Under the pieces are notes generated by a model. The model searched no databases. It was given only the letters and a program-made list of their open reading frames with translations, and was not told the origin of the DNA. The translations under genes and the position numbers were made by a program. Shown piece by piece: positions 26,184 to 33,035 of a stretch of DNA of 52,182 nucleotides (positions are counted from its first letter, which is position 1; each line of letters starts with the position of its first letter). Origin of the DNA: Lachnospiraceae bacterium (GTDB taxonomy: Bacteria; Bacillota; Clostridia; Lachnospirales; Lachnospiraceae). The DNA is taken from the NCBI GenBank assembly GCA_017465475.1, contig JAFTWC010000075.1, positions 1-52,182 on the forward strand. The letters run 5' to 3'.

Positions 26184-26648
26184 TTATCTTTTATACTTAT
26201 AATTCCATGCATCCCCGTCCGGATGCTCGGACTCAAACTGAAATCCCGCCTTTTCAAAAGCTTTCTGTGAAGCAACATTATTTGGATATATTACCGCACG
26301 CGCCTCGAAAATTTCCCTCTTCAAAATCTTTTTTGCTTCCAGCAGCACTTCAGCAAGCGCAGACGGCCCGATGCCTTTTCCTCTATAATCAGGAGAAATG
26401 ATATACTCCGATACAGTAAAAGCATTCTCCCACAAAGCAATCACCAAAACACCCACCGGAATATCCTCTTGAAGAATGATTTTTGCCCAGAAATTCTCTC
26501 CCAACGTCGTATCCGGTTCGTTTACCCAATAATTGTAGTACCCCTCAAATCCGTCATCGCACCCGGTGAATTTCTTTGCTTCCTCATCCAACCAAGTCTC
26601 TACTACGTCTTTGTATGTAGCGGAATAATCGTCCCAAGTGAACTTCAT
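26184..26648 (-). CDS. GNAT-family N-acetyltransferase
   Basis: A 154-residue single GNAT domain. Motif A appears as VSEYIISPDYRGKGIGPSAL (acetyl-CoA pyrophosphate loop YRGKGIG), and motif B as ARAVIYPNNVASQKAFEKAGF. The acceptor is unknown. SD GGGAG lies 8-9 nt before the ATG. It ends 39 bp before argC, which is upstream in the same direction, so it may be the second gene of the argC transcript. Confidence 0.85.
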   Translation of the reverse strand: MKFTWDDYSATYKDVVETWLDEEAKKFTGCDDGFEGYYNYWVNEPDTTLGENFWAKIILQEDIPVGVLVIALWENAFTVSEYIISPDYRGKGIGPSALAEVLLEAKKILKREIFEARAVIYPNNVASQKAFEKAGFQFESEHPDGDAWNYKYKR

Positions 26649-26687
26649 TTATACATCTCCCAAATTCCAAATTGCCCGAGCGAACTC

Positions 26688-27635
26688 CTATAAATTCAAC
26701 CCCTTCGCCTCATCACATCCGAGAAGCACATTCAGACACTGGATTGCTGCGCCGGATGCTCCCTTACCGAGATTGTCAAACTGTGCGGAAACTACGATAC
26801 GCTCCTCATTACCGGTCACGTAAATCTTCATACCGTCCCAACCGGACAAGCCGTTTCCCGCAAGGAAGCCACTGGCTGCCACTTCATCATCTGCAGCTGC
26901 CACCTTAATAAACTGCTCTCCCTTATAGTAATCTGCATAGTAGGAAAGTAAGGATTCCGGAGTCTCTTTCTTTGCAAGCATATCTGCATACAACTGAATG
27001 GTTACTACCATACCGCTGTAATAATCGTCAATGACCGGAGAAAACAACGGTGCACGGTCAAGGCCGGTAATCGCCTTCATCTCCTTTAAGTGTTTGTGCT
27101 GCTGGGTCAGTGCATACACACGACCGGAGGCAAGCTCCGTCGGTCTGTCCTCACTTTCATACACCGCAATGGTCTTCTTTCCTGCTCCGCTGTAACCGGA
27201 CAGCGCAAAACAACTCACCGGATAGTCCTTCGGCAAAATTCCTCCCTTTACTAACGGATACACAAGGGAAATAAAGCCCGATGCATAACAGCCCGGCACT
27301 GCGATACGCTTGCCCTTCTTAATATTCTCTCTATGCTCCGGAGATAATTCCGGAAAACCGTATGCCCAGCCCGGCTCCGTACGATGTGCGGTAGACGCAT
27401 CGATAATAACCGTATTCTCATTCTCCACAAAGGAAACCGCTTCCTTTGCTGCCGCATCCGGCAGACAGAGGAACGTCACGTCAGATGCATTAATCATCTT
27501 CTTTCTCTCTTCCGGATCTTTTCTCAGCTCCGGATCAATCTTCATAATTTCAATATCGTCACGATTCTGAAAACGTTCAAAAATTCTAAGTCCTGTAGTT
27601 CCTTCGCTTCCGTCGATAAATACCTTTGTTTTCAT
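26688..27635 (-). CDS. argC: N-acetyl-gamma-glutamyl-phosphate reductase (short form)
   Basis: ArgC reduces N-acetylglutamyl phosphate with NADPH in arginine synthesis. The 315 residues match the short ArgC type. FIDGSEGTTG forms the nucleotide-binding loop; LCLPDAAA and IDASTAHR follow; the catalytic cysteine is C116 in VPGCYASGF; the C-terminal half has ALSGYSGAGKK and TQQHKHLKEM. The ATG at 27635 has AAAGGAGA; a longer frame runs back into the promoter. A consensus promoter is at 27666-27694. No other arginine genes are nearby and no obvious ARG box or T-box is seen. Confidence 0.94.
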   Translation of the reverse strand: MKTKVFIDGSEGTTGLRIFERFQNRDDIEIMKIDPELRKDPEERKKMINASDVTFLCLPDAAAKEAVSFVENENTVIIDASTAHRTEPGWAYGFPELSPEHRENIKKGKRIAVPGCYASGFISLVYPLVKGGILPKDYPVSCFALSGYSGAGKKTIAVYESEDRPTELASGRVYALTQQHKHLKEMKAITGLDRAPLFSPVIDDYYSGMVVTIQLYADMLAKKETPESLLSYYADYYKGEQFIKVAAADDEVAASGFLAGNGLSGWDGMKIYVTGNEERIVVSAQFDNLGKGASGAAIQCLNVLLGCDEAKGLNL

Positions 27636-27665
27636 AGTCGGGTCTCCTTTTCTTTTGGTTTCATA

Positions 27666-27694
27666 ATTATACAACTGTCTTTGTTTCTTGTCAA
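27666..27694 (-). promoter_or_regulatory. consensus promoter of argC
   Basis: TTGACA (27689-27694), a 17-bp spacer and TATAAT (27666-27671) on the minus strand: a perfect sigma-A match 31 bp before the ATG. Confidence 0.9.
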
Positions 27695-27750
27695 CATTGC
27701 GGTCTAAGTATCGATACGCTCTAACTCGTGGATATCTTTATTTCGATATA

Positions 27751-28551
27751 CTAAATCTTCGCGAGCAATGAATCCTCCTTTATACGATACCAATAACTGT
27801 ACACATCTTCAAATCCCAAACTTTTATACAGCTTCTTCGCCACTTCGTTACTGTCCACCACCTGCAGCCACCCCGCAGATGCACCTTTTTCTTTCCCCTT
27901 ATCCAACAAAGCACGGCACAATATCTTCCCAAATCCACAGCCTCTGTATTCTTCCTTCACAACGATATCAAGAAGTCCCACATGCTCCTGCTCCAACACT
28001 CCCAAACCACAGGCCACCGCTTTTTTATCCGCATATACCGTCGCACATAACACCGGATTTGTAATCTTTGCCTGTATCTTCTTTGCCGTAGGAATTGCCG
28101 CCACCGGTACACGATTAAACGTAAAATAATAATACTGCCAAGCCTCGGTAAACTTTTCCTCAATAGAAACCGTAATATCTTCCTTCATGTTTCCGGTGCT
28201 CTGCTTCTTTTGATTCTGTTTCTCCGGCGCCGTTTCCTTCTCTGTTAACTCCACCGCCATCACATTGGTTTTATCAACTGCGGAATACCCTTTTTTCTCC
28301 AGCACTATGTCCAGTTCCAGTGCCATGGGTGCGATTTTAAACACCGGCGTCAAATGATGTTTTACATATTTTTCTTCGCAATACGCTATTTTTTCCTCCA
28401 CAGATAATGTAGAAATACCGATTACATTCACCGAGTTCGCGCGTTTCGTATATCCTTCCGCAAAACGCAGAAGCCATCCGTCGTACTCTTCCGACACAAG
28501 ACACGGATGGGTATTAAAGCTAAGCATTTCATAAAACAAACTATTCATCAT
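27751..28551 (-). CDS. GNAT-family N-acetyltransferase, two-domain
   Basis: The 266 residues end in a GNAT domain (about 150-255) with VGLLDIVVKEEYRGCGFGKILC (acetyl-CoA loop EYRGCGFG), then WLQVVDSNEVAKKLYKSLGF. The N-terminal half (FNTHPCLVSEEYDGWLLRFAEGYTKRANSVN) is the regulatory-like domain seen in many Firmicutes acetyltransferases. A Lys/Gln-rich linker near 105-125 separates them. SD GGGAGG precedes the double ATG at 28551. Substrate unknown. Confidence 0.87.
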   Translation of the reverse strand: MMNSLFYEMLSFNTHPCLVSEEYDGWLLRFAEGYTKRANSVNVIGISTLSVEEKIAYCEEKYVKHHLTPVFKIAPMALELDIVLEKKGYSAVDKTNVMAVELTEKETAPEKQNQKKQSTGNMKEDITVSIEEKFTEAWQYYYFTFNRVPVAAIPTAKKIQAKITNPVLCATVYADKKAVACGLGVLEQEHVGLLDIVVKEEYRGCGFGKILCRALLDKGKEKGASAGWLQVVDSNEVAKKLYKSLGFEDVYSYWYRIKEDSLLAKI

Positions 28552-28605
28552 CGTACTACCTCCCTTACATGCATACTAACATTACGCCTTACTTACAATG
28601 GCATA

Positions 28606-28634
28606 ATTATACATTCTGTATGCATATTTGTCAA
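28606..28634 (-). promoter_or_regulatory. consensus promoter of the two-domain GNAT
   Basis: TTGACA (28629-28634), a 17-bp spacer and TATAAT (28606-28611) on the minus strand. The hexamers and flanks (AATG before the -35, TATG after the -10) match the argC promoter. Confidence 0.9.
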
Positions 28635-28724
28635 CATTGTTTTAAGTTTTATATAATAATTATTCATTATGTTATTAAATAGTATCACCTTCATCCCTCT
28701 CATTCGCTCCCAGCGCATTCCCTA

Positions 28725-28764
28725 TAAAACAAAAAAGAAGCTACAGTTTTTTCTCTGTAGCTTC
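28725..28764 (-). terminator. terminator after the charged coiled-coil protein gene
   Basis: GAAGCTACAG (28737-28746) pairs with CTGTAGCTTC (28755-28764). On the minus strand TTTTTTGTTTT follows. Confidence 0.9.
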
Positions 28765-28846
28765 TCCGTCTTACTTCTCAACTTCAATCCACATTTTCGC
28801 AAGTTCTTCCGTTTCAACAACACGACTTATCAATTCACAGACCTGC

Positions 28847-29164
28847 TTATCTTGCCTGCTTTGCATGCTCAACACGCTCATTTGCAGCAACAGTTCTTTC
28901 CTTGGCAGCGGCAATCTGCTTTTCACGCTCCGCCTGCATCATCTCCTGTCTTGCCTTCGGGGACATCTTCGCCTCTTCCCACTGGGCCCTACTTTCTGCC
29001 TTAGCTGCTTCAAAATTAGCCTTGTCCACCTCATGCTGTGCCTTCGCACTTTCCTTCATATCACGGAATGCTTTCTTAAAAAATCCCTCTGCCTTTTCGC
29101 TTACCTTCTCTGCCATGTTTACCATACCTTCCTGCTGATACATATCCTTTTCGAATTCACTCAT
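28847..29164 (-). CDS. small, highly charged helical protein
   Basis: Not recognised. The 105 residues are rich in Ala, Glu, Lys and Gln and should be almost entirely helical (EKVSEKAEGFFKKAFRDM, EREKQIAAAKERTVAANERV), with no membrane segment or signal. The composition resembles stress or DNA-/membrane-associated helical proteins, but that is only a likeness. The ATG at 29164 has a strong AGGAGG; the frame opens 15 codons earlier without an SD. It is followed by a strong terminator and preceded by the ABC cluster in the same direction, with an AT-rich 124-bp gap. Confidence 0.65.
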   Translation of the reverse strand: MSEFEKDMYQQEGMVNMAEKVSEKAEGFFKKAFRDMKESAKAQHEVDKANFEAAKAESRAQWEEAKMSPKARQEMMQAEREKQIAAAKERTVAANERVEHAKQAR

Positions 29165-29288
29165 CTTTTTTCCTCCTGCTTTCATGCATTTTTCTGCACC
29201 TGTGTGCATCCTTTGTTGTCATCTGATGAGTATAATATATCAGCCGATTGTTCACGAATTGCTTCGGAAATGTTTTTGTTTTATTAAT

Positions 29289-30119
29289 TTATACCAAACT
29301 TGATTTTTTTAATACCACAGCACTGATAGTCCCTAACCCCAGGGCAAACAACATGCCGCACGCAAGGCAAAAAAGCACATTCAGGATTGTGGAACCAAGC
29401 GGTGTAATCATTCCCACCATCATGAAAAGTAACATTCCCGCAGCCAGACTACCGCAAAGACAAAGCCATGTTTTCTGCTTTGCCGCCACACTAATAAGGA
29501 CAAAAATTGAAATAAACACAAGCATCAAAAAGATTTTTGCCAGAATACACATGACAATGTTTCCTGTATTTAAAGTGCTCAGTTCAAAGGACAAGCCGGA
29601 AATGGCACCACCGAGCATAGCACCGATAAAGTAGGCAAGTAACATAAGTGCTCCGCATACGAAACCGGAAAGAGTTTTGGAAATTACATATTCACTCTTC
29701 TTCGCACGGACCGCAAAAAGATTCTTCGCATAACCGCTTTTAAAATCCTCGGAAATGAATAGGCAGATAAATACAGCTGTCAACATAAACATCATATTAA
29801 TATTACACATCCCCATCACGTCCATACCACCCATCGCTGTTGCCTGTCCGTTTTCGGTACCGGCTGTTGGGAGCGTTCCGATGGACTGCCAGGTATTTTC
29901 AGGTCCTTCCATCACTGTTTCTACACCGGTCTGCGGATTCACGGAAACCGAACCATCCATCATGGTCATCATAACGGTAATAAGAACAGGAATAACGAGG
30001 GCACAGGCAAGTAAAATGTAGAAGATTTTTGATTTGCCCATTCTTCTGAAATCCACTCTTACCATGCTGCCAAGACGTTTACCAAAACTGACAGATTCAA
30101 ACTTTACCTGGTTTTCCAT
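29289..30119 (-). CDS. ABC-2 type permease B
   Basis: The 276 residues have six hydrophobic segments: one at FYILLACALVIPVLITVMM, then a polar extracytoplasmic loop, then FMLTAVFICLFISEDF, CGALMLLAYFIGAMLGGAI, CILAKIFLMLVFISIFVLI, AGMLLFMMVGMI and ALGLGTISAVVL. FKSGYAKNLFAVRAKKSEYVISK follows the second helix and is shared with permease A. It partners ATPase B, whose stop is one base upstream of this ATG. The pair is of the lantibiotic-immunity or bacitracin-exporter kind; no substrate can be deduced. Confidence 0.85.
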   Translation of the reverse strand: MENQVKFESVSFGKRLGSMVRVDFRRMGKSKIFYILLACALVIPVLITVMMTMMDGSVSVNPQTGVETVMEGPENTWQSIGTLPTAGTENGQATAMGGMDVMGMCNINMMFMLTAVFICLFISEDFKSGYAKNLFAVRAKKSEYVISKTLSGFVCGALMLLAYFIGAMLGGAISGLSFELSTLNTGNIVMCILAKIFLMLVFISIFVLISVAAKQKTWLCLCGSLAAGMLLFMMVGMITPLGSTILNVLFCLACGMLFALGLGTISAVVLKKSSLV

Positions 30120-30120
30120 G

Positions 30121-31020
30121 CTATTTTCCCTCCTTCATCAGATCAATATAGTATTCTTCCAGACCGATTTTATCGGTTTTGATTTCCGTAACACAAATTC
30201 CGTTTTCGTAGAGATAGGTTACAATCTCTTCCGGCGTAGTCTCGTCATACACACGGAGGTATCCGGCTTCATCCTCTTCCACACGAGAAAACTTACATCC
30301 AAGCAACATCTTGCTTCGACTCATATCAGCATTTTGCATTGCCACATAGGTACGGCAGCTTGTATCCAACTCCTCTGCTGTCATTTCTCGAATCATTTTC
30401 CCGTGCCGAATGATTCCGTAATGAGTGGCAACCTTTTGAAGTTCTCCGAGAAGATGCGACGACACTACTACACTGCGCGTCCCGTCTTTTACAATATCAC
30501 GAAGTACTTCCCGCATAATACGCATACCGTCCGCATCCAATCCGTTTAAAGGCTCGTCCAACACTAAAAGGGTAGGATCTCCAAGAAGTGCCATGGCAAT
30601 TCCCACTCTCTGTTTCATACCAAGGGAGCAGTTTTTAAATTTATTCCCTGCAGCACCTTCCATACGAACCCTTTTCAGTACCCTCACCACTTCTTTTTCC
30701 GCCTCCTCAATACCCAGATTCGTTGCCTGTAACATCATATTTTCCCAAACGGAAAGCCCTGGGAAACATCCCGGTGCTTCAATCAACACCCCAACCTTTG
30801 CTCTTACCGCTTCGTCCTTATAATCCTTCCCATACAATTTAATCGTGCCACCACTTGTAGGAATCAAACCGCAAATCATTTTTTCCGTAGTAGATTTGCC
30901 CGACCCGTTTTCCCCGATAAAGCCATAAATTGCGCCCATAGGTACCGTCATTTCAAGACCGCATACCGCCTGTTTTGCACCAAAATTTTTTGAAAGATTT
31001 CTTATTTCAACCGCATTCAT
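30121..31020 (-). CDS. ABC transporter ATPase B
   Basis: The 299 residues have Walker A GENGSGKST, Q-loop IEAPGCFPGLSVWENM, signature CSLGMKQRVGIAMAL, Walker B LLVLDEPLNGLD and H-loop VVVSSHLLGE. A C-terminal accessory domain of about 85 residues follows, as in drug/lantibiotic ATPases. It is strongly similar to ATPase A throughout, showing a module duplication. SD AAAGGAGG precedes the ATG, 15 bp after permease A. Confidence 0.92.
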   Translation of the reverse strand: MNAVEIRNLSKNFGAKQAVCGLEMTVPMGAIYGFIGENGSGKSTTEKMICGLIPTSGGTIKLYGKDYKDEAVRAKVGVLIEAPGCFPGLSVWENMMLQATNLGIEEAEKEVVRVLKRVRMEGAAGNKFKNCSLGMKQRVGIAMALLGDPTLLVLDEPLNGLDADGMRIMREVLRDIVKDGTRSVVVSSHLLGELQKVATHYGIIRHGKMIREMTAEELDTSCRTYVAMQNADMSRSKMLLGCKFSRVEEDEAGYLRVYDETTPEEIVTYLYENGICVTEIKTDKIGLEEYYIDLMKEGK

Positions 31021-31035
31021 CTGCCCAGCCTCCTT

Positions 31036-31878
31036 TTAATATACATCGCTTTTTACAAGAATCCGTGTCCCTAAGACATTGTAAATAACTGTCCAAACAC
31101 CCGATACCACAATACAGATAAGCAGCGTACCTATATTGCTTACCAGACAGGCATTCACCGACGAGCCGTATAAGAATATGTTCAAAAAGAAGGTTGGAAA
31201 GGTTAAATTTTCCACTATAGCAGCTATACCGATAATTAAAATACCCGTTCCGAAAAAGAAGCTGGAGGCAATAGAAACTCCGAAATATCTTCTAAAAATA
31301 ATATTGAGGAACGTATACAAGCTTGCCCAACCAAGACTCATTACCATCTTCCCAAGAATAGCAAAGACCAAAGAACTCACATTCACTTCAAGAGAATACC
31401 CTGCCAGGATACCTCCCACCGTTCCTCCGATGAGATATGTAAGGCACATGCACGCCATAGCAAAAGCACATACAATACTCTTGGACATCATATAATCCTG
31501 CTTCTTTGCGTGGGTAGTAAATAGTTGTTTTACATAACCGCTTTTATAATCATGTCCGATAAAAATAGAAACCATAATCCCGCCGAAAATAAATACCATA
31601 TTCATATTGGCATAATCCGCAATACTATTAATGACATACAGCGGTTCTGAAGCTGCAATAATCTGCCAAACATTGGAGTACAACGGTTCCATCGTGTTTC
31701 CGTTTTGATCCGGCAACATGGTCATAGCCGACACCATGGCCGGAATAATGGCTGCAATAGCAAGAAAAATGTAGAACATCGGCGTATGAAACAAACGATA
31801 AAAATCCACGCCCAACATCCCCTTTAGACGCTTTGAAAAACTTGGTGACTCAAATTGAAGTTCTCGTCGTGCTTCCAT
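31036..31878 (-). CDS. ABC-2 type permease A
   Basis: This 280-residue permease is a paralogue of permease B; both begin with the pattern FESxSFxKRLxxMxxVDF, and FKSGY/YKSGY follows the second helix. Six hydrophobic segments. A large extracytoplasmic loop (DQNGNTMEPLYSNVWQII) follows the first helix. It starts one base after the ATPase A stop; SD AAAGGAGGG lies upstream. Confidence 0.85.
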   Translation of the reverse strand: MEARRELQFESPSFSKRLKGMLGVDFYRLFHTPMFYIFLAIAAIIPAMVSAMTMLPDQNGNTMEPLYSNVWQIIAASEPLYVINSIADYANMNMVFIFGGIMVSIFIGHDYKSGYVKQLFTTHAKKQDYMMSKSIVCAFAMACMCLTYLIGGTVGGILAGYSLEVNVSSLVFAILGKMVMSLGWASLYTFLNIIFRRYFGVSIASSFFFGTGILIIGIAAIVENLTFPTFFLNIFLYGSSVNACLVSNIGTLLICIVVSGVWTVIYNVLGTRILVKSDVY

Positions 31879-31879
31879 T

Positions 31880-32782
31880 TTACTTTCCCTCCTTTTGTGA
31901 CATCAGTTCAATGTAGTATTCTTCCAAACCAATTTTATTCTTTCTGATTTCACTTACAATATGACCGTTTTTTATTAAATAATCTACAATAGAAGCTGTA
32001 TCCTCCACATCATATACCCGAAGGTATCCTTCTTCTTCCCGTACATCCGCAAACTTTGCCGCAAGCACTGTTTTCGCTCCTTGCATATCCTTCGTTCTAA
32101 TTGAAACAAACACTTGGGCTCTGGCATCCATCTCCTCCGCAGAAAGCTCCATAATCATCTTGCCTTGACGAATAATTCCGTAATGAGTAGCGATTTTTTC
32201 CAATTCCCCGAGAATATGGGAAGAAATCAAAACGGTGCAACCGCAATTTTGTGTTATATCTATCAGGATTTCCCTCATAATCCGCATACCATCGGTATCC
32301 AGTCCGTTAATCGGCTCATCCAGAATAAGAAGTACCGGATTCCCAAGAAGCGCCATAGCAATACCGATACGTTGTTTCATCCCTAAAGAACAACTTTTGA
32401 ATTTAATGTCGGCTGAATCCTCCATACGGACAATCTGAAGTACACGTTTAATTTCCTCGTCCCGGTTTTCAATTCCTAAGTTAATTGCCTGCATCATCAA
32501 ATTTTGATATACGCTGGAGTTCGGAAAACATCCCGGATCTTCAATCAGTGCCCCCACCCGTACTCTGACTCCGGGATCCGTATAGTCTCTTCCGAACAAT
32601 TTAACTTCACCGGCCTCCGGTACAAGATGCCCACAAATCAACTTTTCTGTAGTAGATTTACCGCTTCCGTTTTCACCGATAAATCCGTAAATTGCTCCCA
32701 CCGGCACAGTCATATTCAGGTTGTCCACCGCATACATTCCGCGAAAACTTTTTGACAGGTTTCTGATTTCAATCGCGTTCAT
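31880..32782 (-). CDS. ABC transporter ATPase A
   Basis: The 300 residues have Walker A GENGSGKST, signature CSLGMKQRIGIAMAL, Walker B LLILDEPINGLD and H-loop LISSHILGE, with a C-terminal accessory domain. It is the first gene of the four-gene ATPase-permease-ATPase-permease operon. SD CTAGGAGG precedes the ATG. There is no adjacent histidine kinase or response regulator, which such transporters often have, although the upstream region carries direct repeats that may bind one. Confidence 0.92.
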   Translation of the reverse strand: MNAIEIRNLSKSFRGMYAVDNLNMTVPVGAIYGFIGENGSGKSTTEKLICGHLVPEAGEVKLFGRDYTDPGVRVRVGALIEDPGCFPNSSVYQNLMMQAINLGIENRDEEIKRVLQIVRMEDSADIKFKSCSLGMKQRIGIAMALLGNPVLLILDEPINGLDTDGMRIMREILIDITQNCGCTVLISSHILGELEKIATHYGIIRQGKMIMELSAEEMDARAQVFVSIRTKDMQGAKTVLAAKFADVREEEGYLRVYDVEDTASIVDYLIKNGHIVSEIRKNKIGLEEYYIELMSQKEGK

Positions 32783-32863
32783 TTTAAGCCTCCTAGCATG
32801 ATGTAATCCTCTTAATTTTGTTTTACCGTGTCTAATAACCGAACTTTTTCATTTTATATCCGA

Positions 32864-32892
32864 ATTATATCCCGCAACTGTTTGAGAATGTT
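32864..32892 (-). promoter_or_regulatory. promoter of the tandem ABC operon, weak -35
   Basis: A perfect TATAAT (32864-32869) on the minus strand has AACATT at the -35 position (32887-32892), far from consensus. This suggests that an activator is needed. Confidence 0.5.
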
Positions 32893-32915
32893 TAAAAAAA
32901 TGTTTCCGAAATGTT
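32887..32915 (-). promoter_or_regulatory. three AACATT direct repeats at the ABC operon promoter
   Basis: AACATT occurs at 32887-32892, 32899-32904 and 32910-32915 (minus strand), spaced 12 and 11 bp, about one helical turn. The first copy lies exactly on the -35. Direct repeats of this spacing are typical of response-regulator activators. Confidence 0.45.
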
Positions 32916-32956
32916 AATAGACTAGTTCTAAGAATCGGGCCTACTTCGAAAAAAAC

Positions 32957-33003
32957 CGAAAAAAGACCGCTTCCGATATATTGTTACAATACCGGTCACA
33001 GTC
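32957..33003 (-). terminator. terminator after the EAL/PAS gene
   Basis: A long imperfect stem (33003 inward to 32965, GAC...GTC outer pairs and CCGGTA/TATCGG inner pairs) is followed by TTTTTTC on the minus strand. Confidence 0.75.
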
Positions 33004-33035
33004 TTTTTTACACAACACACATTATCATTTGTTAT

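Noticed and set aside
27636-27750. T-box or arginine operator upstream of argC
   Set aside because: The leader is about 30 nt, too short for a T-box, and no ARG-box dyad is visible.
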